Origin: Taibaiella chishuiensis
GTDB taxonomy: Bacteria > Bacteroidota > Bacteroidia > Chitinophagales > Chitinophagaceae
Assembly: GCF_003014535.1 (NCBI RefSeq)
Contig: NZ_PYGD01000002.1
Span: forward strand, 248,001-312,000
Direction of reading: 5' to 3'
Length of the DNA: 64,000 nt
Part shown: positions 51,516 through 60,975 of the stretch, in pieces
Layout of the letters: each line of letters opens with the position of its first letter
Position numbering within the stretch: position 1 is the stretch's first letter
Position numbers and translations under genes: made by a program
The notes under the pieces: model-generated
Databases searched by the model: none
The model's input: only the letters and a program-made list of their open reading frames with translations
What the model was told of the DNA's origin: nothing

Positions 51516-51704
51516 TTAGGATCGGGTAAGCTCAGCTTTGAAATGATCGAAAGCTTCTTTCTTCAGGTTGAAGTATTTAAGGGCCTGTTCTTCGGTCATC
51601 AGTCCCTGCCCGATAAACGAAAGGGCGAGCTGTACCGTAGTGCGGATAACGTCTGCATCGCAGCAACGGTTAGGCTCTTTGGAATGTTGGGCGTCTGCAC
51701 TCAT
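51516..51704 (-). CDS. Small hypothetical protein
   Basis: 62 residues from ATG 51704 (MSADAQHSKEP). A longer frame starts at 51794, but its extra part overlaps the cupin gene's terminator. It carries a CC pair near the start and a helical C-terminus (EEQALKYFNLKKEAFDHFKA). No family was recognised, although the helical half resembles short SHOCT-like or regulator-tail segments. It is 104 nt upstream of the His-rich protein on the same strand. Confidence 0.5.
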   Translation of the reverse strand: MSADAQHSKEPNRCCDADVIRTTVQLALSFIGQGLMTEEQALKYFNLKKEAFDHFKAELTRS

Positions 51705-51783
51705 GAAGCAAATATCGGATAATCTTCGTTTTATACCCCATGCTAACGCGTTTTGCCGGAAATTATTGTGCCCGGGCCAAAAT

Positions 51784-51814
51784 AAAATCCGCAACGGGCC
51801 GGGTTGCGGATTTT
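51784..51814 (-). terminator. Terminator after the cupin gene
   Basis: AAAATCCGCAAC (51784-51795) and GTTGCGGATTTT (51803-51814) form a 12-bp stem with a T-rich run on the minus strand. Confidence 0.85.
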
Positions 51815-51840
51815 AACAGCGGTTATAAAATAATGCTGGC

Positions 51841-52185
51841 TTACGAAGATTGGAGAAAACCGCCGTCGACGATCAGCAGTTGCACGCCATGCTCCGATAC
51901 GGAGCGGTGGGCGCTTGCACCGTCGGATACGACGTAACTCATGCCGGGCTCCAGCCGGAAGCGCCGGCCATCGCTCAGTTCTGTTTCGAAAGCTCCTTCA
52001 AGACAATGTACGATATGGCCCCGCTCACACCAGTGGTCGGCGAGGTAACCCGCGCTATAGGTCACCAGCCGGATGCGGAGGTCGCCAAACTGCAGGGTTT
52101 GCCACCAGGCGGTACCGGTCGTACCGGTATGTTCGGTTTTCGGGATACTGCTCCAGTCGATATGCCGGAAAGGGATCGTGCTCAT
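51841..52185 (-). CDS. DHCW-motif cupin protein
   Basis: 114 residues from ATG 52185 (MSTIPFRHIDW). The single-domain cupin contains the motif DHWCERGHIVHCLEG, which gives its subfamily its name, and the second cupin box LEPGMSYVVSDGASAHRS. Such proteins are small metal-binding beta-barrels of unknown substrate. The gene follows signal peptidase I by 25 nt on the same strand, so they are probably co-transcribed; the frame from the upstream start would overlap the peptidase gene. Confidence 0.85.
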   Translation of the reverse strand: MSTIPFRHIDWSSIPKTEHTGTTGTAWWQTLQFGDLRIRLVTYSAGYLADHWCERGHIVHCLEGAFETELSDGRRFRLEPGMSYVVSDGASAHRSVSEHGVQLLIVDGGFLQSS

Positions 52186-52210
52186 AACGGTTGGTTTTTG
52201 CGTTGATCTT

Positions 52211-53773
52211 TTACTCCTGCAAGGTACCAACATTCCGGAATAACCGGTTCCAGCGTATATTGCCTTTTGAGTAGGCGCTGGACTGCTCTTCGGGTGTGCT
52301 GTTCGCGCCATAGCTCAGCCATACGAAGGCAGCTTTGCCCACGATATGATCTTCGGGTACGAAGCCCCAGAACCGGGAGTCTTCGGAGTTATGCCGGTTA
52401 TCGCCCATCATCCAGTAATAATCCATTTTAAAGGTATACTGTGCCGTTTCCCGGTCATTGATCCAATACCTGCCCTCCCTTTCAACAAAGCGGTTCTGTT
52501 CGTAAACTTCGATCGCCCGGCGGTACAGGGCTACTGTTGCAGCATTGAGGGTAATCGTCATGCCTTTGGCAGGTACGCGCAGGGCGCCATAGTTGTCCTG
52601 GTTCCAGGGGAACAGTGCGGGGTTTTGCGGAAAGGTAAACTGGCCTGTGCCCGCGGTATAACCTGCCGGTTCCGAATGCGGCTGTACGCCCGTTACGCCG
52701 GGCAGCCTTTGCAGGGCTACTGTTGTTTCCTGTTCCATTTCCATAAGATAACCTGTGGCGGCATTGCCGCCTTTAAAAAGGATATGATTTGCTTCCGCAT
52801 ATTCCGGTGACAGGTAGAAGCGGCTGTCGGCCTGCACGCGATAGTCGGTGCGCTGGTGCGGGAAATCCTGCCCCTGTTGCCCGTTTACATAAACCCTGCC
52901 ATCCCGGATGGCTATTTCATCACCGGGCAAACCAATGCACCGTTTAATAAAGTTTTCTCTTTTATCTACCGGCCTGGCGAACACCCTGGTACGGTTCCAT
53001 ATGGTTTCGCGGCCATACATACGGGTAAAGGCATAGTAATCGTGACCGGGGTTGTCGGCCATAACGGTATCATTGGCCGGGAAGTTGAATACGACGATAT
53101 CGTTGCGCTGTACTTTGCCGAAACCCGGCAGCCGGCGGTATTTCCAGGATACGGCATCGGTATAGGAGTTGCCGCCAAGGAGGGGCATGGTATTATGCAC
53201 CAGCGGTACGGCCACGGGCGTCATCGGCATTCTCGCGCCATAAGCCACTTTGCTGACAAACAGGTAATCATTGACCAGCATGGTGCCTTCCATAGAGCCG
53301 GAAGGGATCGTATAGGCCTCGATAAAAAAGGTGCGGATAATGGTGGCAGCCACTACCGCGAAGGCTGCGGCATCGAGCCATTCGCGCCAGGCTTTCTGCT
53401 CCCTGCGGCTTGCACCGGTCGTTTCGGGGCCCAGGTAGCGGTCTTTATGGTTAAAGCCGATATAAGCAAAATACAGGAAGGGTACGATAGCGGTAAGGGC
53501 ATGCTGGTATACCCGGGTCTTGCCAAAACTGCGTACAAATTCAAGATAGATACCAATGGAAAAGAGATAGCCCAGGATGGGTATGAACTGTGCAAAGAAC
53601 CACCATTTCGGTTTACGGGTAAGCTGCAGGATATACCAGGTATTCAATACCGGGATGAGCGCTTTCCAGGCGGGATAACCCGCCTTGGCAAACATACGGT
53701 ACAGCCCGATCACGGGCAGGACAAAGACAATTACCAGGAAGGCAATAATGGCCAGCGTTTGGTTGATATCCAT
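52211..53773 (-). CDS. lepB: Signal peptidase I
   Basis: A 520-residue Bacteroidota-type signal peptidase I. The N-terminal membrane region (about 1-110) has several helices (DUF5684-like: AGYPAWKALIPVLNTWYIL) ahead of the peptidase, which explains the length. The catalytic Ser is in YTIPSGSMEGTML near residue 160 and the general-base Lys in NFIKRCIGLPGDE near 275. The conserved box YWMMGDNRHNSEDSRFWGFV is near 455. It cleaves signal peptides of exported proteins at the inner membrane. The cupin gene follows 25 nt downstream. Confidence 0.95.
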   Translation of the reverse strand: MDINQTLAIIAFLVIVFVLPVIGLYRMFAKAGYPAWKALIPVLNTWYILQLTRKPKWWFFAQFIPILGYLFSIGIYLEFVRSFGKTRVYQHALTAIVPFLYFAYIGFNHKDRYLGPETTGASRREQKAWREWLDAAAFAVVAATIIRTFFIEAYTIPSGSMEGTMLVNDYLFVSKVAYGARMPMTPVAVPLVHNTMPLLGGNSYTDAVSWKYRRLPGFGKVQRNDIVVFNFPANDTVMADNPGHDYYAFTRMYGRETIWNRTRVFARPVDKRENFIKRCIGLPGDEIAIRDGRVYVNGQQGQDFPHQRTDYRVQADSRFYLSPEYAEANHILFKGGNAATGYLMEMEQETTVALQRLPGVTGVQPHSEPAGYTAGTGQFTFPQNPALFPWNQDNYGALRVPAKGMTITLNAATVALYRRAIEVYEQNRFVEREGRYWINDRETAQYTFKMDYYWMMGDNRHNSEDSRFWGFVPEDHIVGKAAFVWLSYGANSTPEEQSSAYSKGNIRWNRLFRNVGTLQE

Positions 53774-54177
53774 GGGGTTCGGATTAAAAAGGATGAGTAA
53801 AAAGACGAATACTCAAATATAAAAATGAGCCTCGTCCCATCCATGTATCCGGCCAGCTCTTCGGTGAAATGTAGGCGAACAGGCGGCTTTTCGCGGTAAA
53901 GAAATGTATTCCTATTACCCGGTTCGCTTGTTCCGGGAAAGGCCTGTACCTGCAACCTTACGGGCTCAGAAATGCTTTGTATGTTGATAAAATGCAATAA
54001 AATAAAATGTTAATTTTTTAAAATTAATTTCCTGTAAGTCCTTGTTTTTTAAGTAATATAATTTTGATAGTGAATTATTTATTGAATATGTACCCGGTAT
54101 TTTATAGTATTACGTTATTGTTAATTTAACGGTTTGGTAATAGTGTGAAAATATGTTCGTCAAAATTTTTTTAATGT
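53774..54177. other. AT-rich intergenic region
   Basis: About 400 nt between divergent genes, distinctly AT-rich from 53990 onward. It presumably holds both promoters. The 88-residue minus-strand frame over the first part has no coding features. Confidence 0.45.
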
Positions 54178-57100
54178 ATGAAAAGAATACTGTTTACACT
54201 TTGTTTTTTACCAGTATCTACGGCCTTTGCGCAGGTGGCCGGGCATGTGGTGATCAGCGAGATTTATGGCGGCGGCGGTAATACAGGCGCAACGTATACG
54301 CACGATTTTATAGAATTATACAACCCCACGGCGGCCCCTGTTGTGCTTACGGGCTGGTCGGTACAATATGCAGCGGCTACGGGTACCAGTTGGCAGAAGA
54401 CCGACCTGGCGGGTACCATACCGGCCTATGGTTTTTACCTGGTACGGCAGGCGCAGGGCGCGGGTGGCACTACACCTTTACCTGTGCCCGATGCAACGGG
54501 CTCCATTGCTATGGCGGCTGCCGGTGGTAAGGTGGCCCTGGTCAGCAATACCACGGTATTAAGCGGCGCTTGCCCCGCCGGGGCACAGATCGTCGACTTT
54601 GTCGGTTTTGCCACCAACGCCAATTGTAATGAAGGCGGGACCAATACTCCTGCACCCGGCGCAACGACTTCGGCAGAGCGTAAAGCCTCGGCTGCATCGA
54701 CGGCTGTGAGCCTTGCTGCCGGCGGTACCGAAGCTGCGGCGGGCAATGCTTATGATACGGATGTAAACGGTTCTGATTTTGTAGTGCAGTCCGCGATCAA
54801 CCCGCAGAACACCGCCAGTGCGGCCGAACCCCCGGTTGCCGCGGCCCATATAGTTTACGCCGCGGCTGGTAACAACGGCGCAGAACCCGCAACCAATGGC
54901 AGCTTTATGATCAATCTTGGCAGTCCTGCGCCTGCAGGCGGTATTACCGTTACTTACAGCCTCTCGGGTACGGCACTGGCCGGCACGGACTATACCGATG
55001 CCGGTGCAGGCAGCATTTTCCTACCCGGTGCTGCAACTATGGCAACCCTTCCCATCACTGTATTGGACGATACGCTCACCGAAGGCAATGAAACCGTGAT
55101 CCTGTCGTTGTTATCGGCCGCCGGGGGGTATACGGTATCGCCGGCCGTGGCTTCTATAATCATTACAGATAACGAGGTAGCGGTCACCCGCATCCATACC
55201 ATACAGGGTGCAGGTGCAACGGCAACAGCGGGCACTTATACGGCAGAAGCCGTGGTAACCGGCGTTTATCCCGTTCTGAGCCCTGCAGGCTTTTATATCC
55301 AGGAAGAAGATGTGGATGCCGATGCCAACCCGGCAACCTCCGAAGGTATTTTTGTGGTATCGCCTGCGGCTGTGGTTGTGGGCGACCGGGTACGCGTAAC
55401 GGGCGCCGTGCTCGAAAGCGGCGCCAGTCCTTCGTTTAACCAGGCTGTTTTCAATACACCCTCTGTTATTGTATTGGCGCATGATATATCCTTACCCACG
55501 GCCACGGATATCTTGTTGCCGGTTAATGCAGCGGCCGACCTGGAGGCTTACGAGGGTATGCTGGTCCGGTTTCCCGGTGTGCTTACGGTAACCAATAACT
55601 ATACGCTCGGTCGCTTCGGCGAGGTGGGGCTGTCGGCCGGTGGCGCGGTATACCAGCCCACACAGCTGGTCGATCCCAACGATATAACGCCTGAAGGCAC
55701 TACAAGCAGCGGCGCGGCTAATGTAGCTGCGATCAATGCTTTAAAGAACAGTAACGCGGTACGCAGTATCCTGCTGGACGATGGCCGTAATACCACCACA
55801 ACGCTGCCTTATGCCGACTCCGTGGATCATACGTTAAGACTGGGCAGTACTACGAATAACCTTACGGGTATTATGGGTTACGCGTTCAATGTGTACCGTA
55901 TACAGCCCGTAACCACGGCCCCGCCTGTATTCAGCTATGCGCCCCGGCCTGCATTACCGCCGGTCGGTGCGGCCAATATTAAAGTCGCCAGTTTTAATGT
56001 ACTCAATTACTTTAACGGGAACGGCGCCGGCGGCGGGTTTCCTACCGAACGTGGTGCACATTCCGTAGCGGAATTTAACAGGCAGCGGACCAAGATCATT
56101 AGTGCCCTGGCGCAGATGAATGCCGATGCCGTAGGGCTGCTGGAAATCGAAAACGACGGAACGGGTCCCGGTTCTGCCATACAGGACCTGGTCAATGGGC
56201 TTAACGCCGTAATGGGCCCGGCAACGTATAGCTTTATCAACGACGGGGCAACGATCCAGACCTATGGTACCGACGCCATCCGTTGCGGGCTGATCTATAA
56301 ACCGGCAACGCTGACGCCGGTAGGCGCAGCCATGCTGAGCCCGAGCGATAGCTTTAACCGGCCGCCATTGGTACAAACTTTCCAGGTGGCGGGATCTGCG
56401 GAGCTGTTCAGCTTTGCGGTGAATCATTACAAATCGAAAGGGTGTACCGGCAGTACCGGCGCCGATACCGACCTGCTCGATGGCCAGTCCTGCTATAACG
56501 ATCGCCGGAAGCTGCAATCCCAGGCCCTGCTGCATTTCTTCAACAATACCGTGATCCCGGTATCGGGAACGGATCGTATTATTGCTGTTGGCGATTACAA
56601 TGCTTACTACGAGGAGGATCCGCTGGATATGCTTCGTGCTGCGGGTTACAGCGTGTTGAGCACCGGGTCTAATTATTCCTACCAGTTCGACGGGCAGATC
56701 GGTTCGCTGGATCATGCTATTGTCAGCAGTACGCTCCATACGCATGTGGCCGGCGCTTCCGAATGGAATATCAATGCCGCGGAACCGGTATACCTCGATT
56801 ATAACGATACGGTTGATGATGGCGGCAGCGATATGATCAACCCTTTGGGCAACTACTATACCGCCACGCCTTACCGCTCTTCCGACCACGACCCGGTAAT
56901 CGTAGGGCTCAACCTGGGTACGCCGCTACCGCTGGGCCTGATCCGTTTTACAGCTACGAAACAAGCTGCAGCCGTGCAACTGAACTGGACCACCGGACCC
57001 CAAACGCATAGCGATCCGTTCCTGGTTGAAAGAGCCGGCCGGGAGGGCGATTGGAAGCCTTTGGCCGAAGTGCCTGTACGGGGTAATACGCTTGCAGCAA

Positions 57101-57462
57101 TAGATTATAGTTTCGCCGACCAGCAACCGTTAAAAGGTTGGAACCTGTACCGGATAAGGTACACAGGCGACAATGGGCAGCCCGTGTACGGCCCGGTACG
57201 GCAGGTGTATTTCGAAGAGGGTACTGCTACAATCTATCCCAACCCCGTACAGCACACGCTCAGGGTTGCTGGTGTGTCTGCAGCGGGAACTGTGCTGGTC
57301 GAGGTGGTCAATACCATGAGCCAGGTGTTGCTCCGCGGAGAGCGGCCGGTTACAGCCGGGGTATTGCAGTTGGATGTAAACCGCCTGCAGCCAGGTGTTT
57401 ATGCTTTGAGTATCCGGAGTGGCAACGGGATCATCTATAACGGCCGTTTTGTAAAACAATGA
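54178..57462 (+). CDS. Secreted T9SS nuclease: lamin-tail, Calx-beta and endonuclease/exonuclease/phosphatase domains
   Basis: A 1094-residue secreted enzyme. Signal peptide 1-19 (VSTAFAQ). The lamin-tail domain (about 22-150) opens HVVISEIYGGGGNTGATY, and a Calx-beta domain spans about 225-330 (LTEGNETVILSLLSAA). An OB-like segment follows. The EEP domain (about 600-920) has KVASFNVLNYF, LLEIENDG, NHYKSKG, GDYNAYYEEDP and the terminal SSDHDPVIVG, all expected catalytic or metal-binding positions. The last 75 residues form a type A sorting domain (ATIYPNPVQHTLRV). It resembles ExeM/NucH-type extracellular DNases, probably used for extracellular DNA degradation. Confidence 0.92.
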   Translation: MKRILFTLCFLPVSTAFAQVAGHVVISEIYGGGGNTGATYTHDFIELYNPTAAPVVLTGWSVQYAAATGTSWQKTDLAGTIPAYGFYLVRQAQGAGGTTPLPVPDATGSIAMAAAGGKVALVSNTTVLSGACPAGAQIVDFVGFATNANCNEGGTNTPAPGATTSAERKASAASTAVSLAAGGTEAAAGNAYDTDVNGSDFVVQSAINPQNTASAAEPPVAAAHIVYAAAGNNGAEPATNGSFMINLGSPAPAGGITVTYSLSGTALAGTDYTDAGAGSIFLPGAATMATLPITVLDDTLTEGNETVILSLLSAAGGYTVSPAVASIIITDNEVAVTRIHTIQGAGATATAGTYTAEAVVTGVYPVLSPAGFYIQEEDVDADANPATSEGIFVVSPAAVVVGDRVRVTGAVLESGASPSFNQAVFNTPSVIVLAHDISLPTATDILLPVNAAADLEAYEGMLVRFPGVLTVTNNYTLGRFGEVGLSAGGAVYQPTQLVDPNDITPEGTTSSGAANVAAINALKNSNAVRSILLDDGRNTTTTLPYADSVDHTLRLGSTTNNLTGIMGYAFNVYRIQPVTTAPPVFSYAPRPALPPVGAANIKVASFNVLNYFNGNGAGGGFPTERGAHSVAEFNRQRTKIISALAQMNADAVGLLEIENDGTGPGSAIQDLVNGLNAVMGPATYSFINDGATIQTYGTDAIRCGLIYKPATLTPVGAAMLSPSDSFNRPPLVQTFQVAGSAELFSFAVNHYKSKGCTGSTGADTDLLDGQSCYNDRRKLQSQALLHFFNNTVIPVSGTDRIIAVGDYNAYYEEDPLDMLRAAGYSVLSTGSNYSYQFDGQIGSLDHAIVSSTLHTHVAGASEWNINAAEPVYLDYNDTVDDGGSDMINPLGNYYTATPYRSSDHDPVIVGLNLGTPLPLGLIRFTATKQAAAVQLNWTTGPQTHSDPFLVERAGREGDWKPLAEVPVRGNTLAAIDYSFADQQPLKGWNLYRIRYTGDNGQPVYGPVRQVYFEEGTATIYPNPVQHTLRVAGVSAAGTVLVEVVNTMSQVLLRGERPVTAGVLQLDVNRLQPGVYALSIRSGNGIIYNGRFVKQ

Positions 57463-57615
57463 TCCCATTAGTATGACGGTATCCGAACCCTGATGAAACA
57501 GGCTGGAATAGCTTCCCGCTTCAATATTAAGTTTGGGATAAATTATGTGTTCCCGCCGTTTTCTTCTGTATTCCTGTAATAATATTGCGTTGTATAACCA
57601 TTATATTACTACATT

Positions 57616-57825
57616 ATGCTGAAGCAAATAGACGCTACCTACGAGGAGTATGTAAAAGCAGGCAAACGGGTAAGCCGCATCGAGATCAGCCCTATCGGAA
57701 TGGATCATCTGAACAGTGAGCTGAAGAACCGCAAAGAGGAGCCCGAATGGCTGGATTTCGTTAAAGTGAATAAAGACATTTTTGGTTTTGCAATAACCGG
57801 TATTGGCGACAAGCAGCCTTCATAA
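57616..57825 (+). CDS. Small hypothetical protein
   Basis: A 69-residue charged, soluble protein (KAGKRVSRIEISPIGMDHLN) from ATG 57616. It appears to have a helix-strand-helix make-up and no signal peptide. I do not recognise a family. It stands alone, 153 nt after the nuclease gene and before the AraC gene. Codon use is like that of its neighbours, which supports it being real. Confidence 0.55.
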   Translation: MLKQIDATYEEYVKAGKRVSRIEISPIGMDHLNSELKNRKEEPEWLDFVKVNKDIFGFAITGIGDKQPS

Positions 57826-57998
57826 GCAGTATTGCCCGCTTTCCTACCGGTAGTATGCATGAAATATTTCGCAGGCGCCGGATCCCGGACAGGACAGCCA
57901 GCTGCGGCCTGTCCGGGATTTAACCGGTTTCATATGGTTTTGTATTTTAACGTAAACGTATCGCGGGAAAAAACGATATTTGTACATCGCCACTCCGT

Positions 57999-58787
57999 AT
58001 GCAATACAAGCAATTCGACATACCGCCTGCCCTGAAAGATAAAGTCCATTCCTTCTGGACCCTGGAAGACGATGGTTCCGGCACAATGCCCAAAGTATTC
58101 CGTACGATAGCCGATGGCAGGCCCGGCCTCATTTTTCAGCATAGCGACAGCGGTACGATGTATAAGGCCGGGAAGAAGCTGCCTCCCTTATTCCTCTACG
58201 GCGCTACTACAAAACACAGCCTCATTACCCTGGAAGGTAACTTTAAGACTACCGGCGTCTTCTTTAGTCCCCTGGTATTAAAAACCGTGTTCGGGCTCGA
58301 TGCCAGCCTGCTTACCGACGATTGTATGGATGGCGCTGATATACACCAGGCCGGCCGGCAACGGCTGCTGGAGCAGTTGCTGAACAGCAATACCGGGGCG
58401 CAGCAGGTCGATATGCTCTCCGGCTTTCTTTCCGGCGCCGTGAAGGGGGATGTGCCTTCACGCGATAAGGTGGAATACGCTGTAAGCCGTATCATGGCTA
58501 AACGGGGCAATATCACCATCGAAGAACTGACGCGCGATATCTATGTAACGGAACGCAGCCTGGAAAGGGCTTTTAAGGCATTTGTCGGTATGAGCCCCAA
58601 ACTCTTTATCCGCATCAGCAGGTTTCGCGCTGCCATGGGCCAGCTGAACAACAGCGACTACGGGCGGCTTACCGATATTGCCTTCGCGCACGACTATGCC
58701 GACCAGAGCCATTTTACCCGCACCTTCAGGGAGTTTACCGGCTTTTCGCCCCGCCAGTACCTGCGCCAATCAGGCGAGGTAGCCTGA
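57999..58787 (+). CDS. AraC family transcriptional regulator
   Basis: A 262-residue regulator. The N-terminal DUF6597-like sensor half has FWTLEDDGSGTMPKVF and GRPGLIFQ. The C-terminal double HTH (about 160-260) has ITIEELTRDIYVTERSLERA and LTDIAFAHDYADQSHFTRTF, ending FTGFSPRQYLR. It is the same family as the protein at 8411-9313 but with a different sensor domain. The cytochrome c gene is 185 nt downstream behind its own promoter. Confidence 0.9.
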   Translation: MQYKQFDIPPALKDKVHSFWTLEDDGSGTMPKVFRTIADGRPGLIFQHSDSGTMYKAGKKLPPLFLYGATTKHSLITLEGNFKTTGVFFSPLVLKTVFGLDASLLTDDCMDGADIHQAGRQRLLEQLLNSNTGAQQVDMLSGFLSGAVKGDVPSRDKVEYAVSRIMAKRGNITIEELTRDIYVTERSLERAFKAFVGMSPKLFIRISRFRAAMGQLNNSDYGRLTDIAFAHDYADQSHFTRTFREFTGFSPRQYLRQSGEVA

Positions 58788-58830
58788 TACTTTGTCGGAT
58801 TCCTTCTATTTTACCCCCTTCGTGACGTGC

Positions 58831-58838
58831 TACCTTTG
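58831..58838 (+). promoter_or_regulatory. -7 box upstream of the cytochrome c gene
   Basis: TACCTTTG is a full TAnnTTTG match, 44 nt after the AraC stop and 135 nt before ATG 58973. Confidence 0.4.
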
Positions 58839-58972
58839 TATCCACACAAAAAGGTAATCATGCCTGTCATGCCATAATCCCGTTAGCGGCGCCCGGTACC
58901 GGTAGGGGCCGTCTCCCGGGGGATACTGCGCAATGCTTACCTCCGGGTTTCATCTTTTATAAATCTTCGACT

Positions 58973-59290
58973 ATGTTACAAAAGCGACGCCGGCTGGCGG
59001 CCGTTATCGTGCCGCTCTTCCTGTTTACAGGCCTGAGCGCCTTTATACCCAAAGAGCAGGTATACGATGGCGGTAAAGAACTGTATGAAAAAAAATGTGC
59101 GCGCTGTCATGGCAAAGACGGTACCAAAGGCCTGTTTGGCGCGCGTAACCTGCAGATCAGCAAACTCGACGATGCCGGTTACATCCGGGTCATCAGCGAA
59201 GGGCGCAATATTATGCCCGCCTGGCAAAAGAAACTGAACGAAGGGCAGATCAACCTGATCGTGCTCTATATTAAAGCACTGCGTAAATAA
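58973..59290 (+). CDS. Single-heme c-type cytochrome
   Basis: A 105-residue exported protein. The basic N-terminus MLQKRRRLAAVIVPLFLFTG is the signal sequence. Heme attaches at CARCHG near residue 41, and the axial Met is in EGRNIMPAWQKKLN near 83. The size and motifs fit a class I cytochrome c, which shuttles electrons in the periplasm. The DUF1772 membrane protein gene starts 20 nt downstream and is probably co-transcribed. Which dehydrogenase or oxidase it serves is not evident from the window. Confidence 0.9.
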   Translation: MLQKRRRLAAVIVPLFLFTGLSAFIPKEQVYDGGKELYEKKCARCHGKDGTKGLFGARNLQISKLDDAGYIRVISEGRNIMPAWQKKLNEGQINLIVLYIKALRK

Positions 59291-59310
59291 AAACACACAA
59301 TCCCATACAA

Positions 59311-59835
59311 ATGAAAACCTCAGAACTGATCCTGCTCCTGGCCACGATCGTGGCGGCATTAATGGCCGGCCTTTTTTATGCTTATTCCTGCTCCGTAGTG
59401 CCCGGCCTGGGACGCCTGCCCGACCTGGAATACCTTAATGCCATGCAATCCATTAACCGGGCTATTCTTAACCCGCTTTTTCTCTGCTGTTTTATGGGCG
59501 CCTTGCTGTTGCTGCCCCTGGGTACCTGGACTGCTTACCGTACCGGCGGTCTTACAACACGTTGCTGGCTATTGCTGCTGGCTACTGCTGCTTATGTCCT
59601 GGGTGTGTTTGGCGTTACCATAACGGGCAATGTGCCGATGAACGAGGCACTGGATAAATTAGTGCTGGATAACAGTACCGCCGATCAGCTGCGGATGCAC
59701 CGGGCGGCATTCGAAAGCCGCTGGAATACCTTAAATCATGTGCGTACTGTTTTTGCTGTACTGGCCCTGGTCTTTGCGGTATTGGCCTGTATTAGCCGCA
59801 CAGCGGTTCGTACAGGCATCCGGATACAGGAGTGA
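59311..59835 (+). CDS. DUF1772 family membrane protein
   Basis: A 174-residue protein with four hydrophobic segments (about 6-28, 52-72, 82-104 and 144-164). The DUF1772 features are FYAYSCSVVPGLGRLPDLEY at the first loop and ITGNVPMNEALD before the third, followed by WNTLNHVRTV. The family includes anthrone oxygenase-like proteins, but most members have no known activity. It is 20 nt downstream of the cytochrome c gene. Confidence 0.87.
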   Translation: MKTSELILLLATIVAALMAGLFYAYSCSVVPGLGRLPDLEYLNAMQSINRAILNPLFLCCFMGALLLLPLGTWTAYRTGGLTTRCWLLLLATAAYVLGVFGVTITGNVPMNEALDKLVLDNSTADQLRMHRAAFESRWNTLNHVRTVFAVLALVFAVLACISRTAVRTGIRIQE

Positions 59836-59841
59836 CCGGCA

Positions 59842-59877
59842 AATGGTAAAATTTATCGATCGGTAAATAACACCATT
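59842..59877. promoter_or_regulatory. Nested palindrome upstream of the DUF1348 gene
   Basis: The inner imperfect palindrome ATTTATCGATCGGTAAAT (59851-59868) and the outer AATGGT (59842-59847) / ACCATT (59872-59877) pair share one centre, giving a 36-bp site. This is a TetR-like operator pattern. It shares GGTAAATAAC with the site at 25951. Confidence 0.5.
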
Positions 59878-59972
59878 GAAAGCGCTATCTCCACCATAAC
59901 CTTCCGCCCGGCCTTGCGAACTTTGTGCGGGATGCAGCGATCCTGCTTCCTTTCAACCAACAATTGTAAGCA

Positions 59973-60383
59973 ATGGAACAGAAACTTCCTTTACCGCCGT
60001 TCAACCTGGATACCGCCCGGGAAAAAGTGCAACTTGCCGAAGATGCCTGGAACAGCCGCGACCCGGAGCGGGTTGCACTGGCCTATACGGTCGATACCGA
60101 ATGGCGTAACCGTTCGCAGTTTATTAATGGCCGGGCCGAAGTGGTCGCCTTTCTGAGCGGTAAGTGGCAGCGCGAGCTGGGTTATAAACTCCGCAAGGAA
60201 CTATGGGCCTTTATGGATAACCGCATTGCGGTTCGTTTCGAGTACGAATACCGGAACGAAGCCGGGCAATGGTTCCGTGCTTATGGTAATGAAAACTGGG
60301 AATTTGATGAGCATGGCCTGATGCGCAAACGTTATGCCAGCATCAATGACCTGGAGATCGCCGAAAGCGATCGCCGCTTATAA
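59973..60383 (+). CDS. DUF1348 (nuclear transport factor 2-like) protein
   Basis: A 136-residue NTF2-fold protein. The DUF1348 features are clear: [20 protein letters not shown], the [14 protein letters not shown] segment, and [20 protein letters not shown]. The family forms a cone-shaped barrel with a small-molecule pocket; the substrate is unknown. The candidate -7 box GAACTTTG (59918-59925) and the 36-bp palindrome lie upstream, so it is probably controlled by a TetR-type repressor encoded elsewhere. A strong terminator follows. Confidence 0.9.
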   Translation: MEQKLPLPPFNLDTAREKVQLAEDAWNSRDPERVALAYTVDTEWRNRSQFINGRAEVVAFLSGKWQRELGYKLRKELWAFMDNRIAVRFEYEYRNEAGQWFRAYGNENWEFDEHGLMRKRYASINDLEIAESDRRL

Positions 60384-60406
60384 AGGTCAGGGTACAAGTT
60401 TCATAA

Positions 60407-60436
60407 AGCCGCCTCTAATAGAGAGGCGGCTCCTTT
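60407..60436 (+). terminator. Terminator after the DUF1348 gene
   Basis: AGCCGCCTCT (60407-60416) and AGAGGCGGCT (60422-60431) form a 10-bp stem followed by CCTTTAT. Confidence 0.85.
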
Positions 60437-60505
60437 ATCGGGTGTAACCCTGCTGTGCCAGCTTTACGGCCGGTAAGCGAAACCCCTTACCGGCATGCTC
60501 TTCGT

Positions 60506-60943
60506 TTATTGTTCCGCGAGGGTCTTTACCACTTCCAGGGCTTTGGGCCAGGCCCGGGTAAAATAGTCTTTGTATTCTTCCGTAATGTCGGTTTTTACGG
60601 TCAGTTCCGACTGATCGGCTATCGTGGTCAGCCAGTACTCTTCCATAGCCCCGGACCAGGCTTGTGTGGCTGCACTGTCGTAGTCTACCACGCCTTTGTT
60701 CACCATGCCGATATGCCTGATCGACATCTGTTCATTAGGGATGTTTTCTACCACGGTGGCGATCATGCCTTCGTCGTCAGCGTTGAGGAAAGATACCTTG
60801 CTTCCCTTACTCCAGTCGCCTTCCGCACGGGAACCCTCCGAAAACGGCGCTGTCCACTGCGGGTAAGTGCTATCGCCCCAAAGGACGTCCCAGATCTTTT
60901 CGCGCGATGCCTCGATCCTGATTTTAAATTCCAGCTTTTCCAT
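60506..60943 (-). CDS. SRPBCC (START-like/AHSA1) domain protein
   Basis: A 145-residue single-domain protein of the SRPBCC fold: EFKIRIEASREKIWDVLWG at the start, EGDWSKGSKVSFL in the middle, and a long C-terminal helix TRAWPKALEVVKTLAEQ closing the hydrophobic pocket. Family members bind lipids or small hydrophobic ligands; most bacterial ones have no assigned role. It follows the DUF1801 gene by 32 nt on the same strand, a frequent pairing in Bacteroidota. Confidence 0.9.
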   Translation of the reverse strand: MEKLEFKIRIEASREKIWDVLWGDSTYPQWTAPFSEGSRAEGDWSKGSKVSFLNADDEGMIATVVENIPNEQMSIRHIGMVNKGVVDYDSAATQAWSGAMEEYWLTTIADQSELTVKTDITEEYKDYFTRAWPKALEVVKTLAEQ

Positions 60944-60975
60944 ATTGTACTTTTTTAGATTATAGTAATAACGGC

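Noticed and set aside
53731-53997. 88-residue minus-strand ORF upstream of signal peptidase I
   Set aside because: It overlaps the peptidase start in another frame and covers the presumed promoter; no motif.
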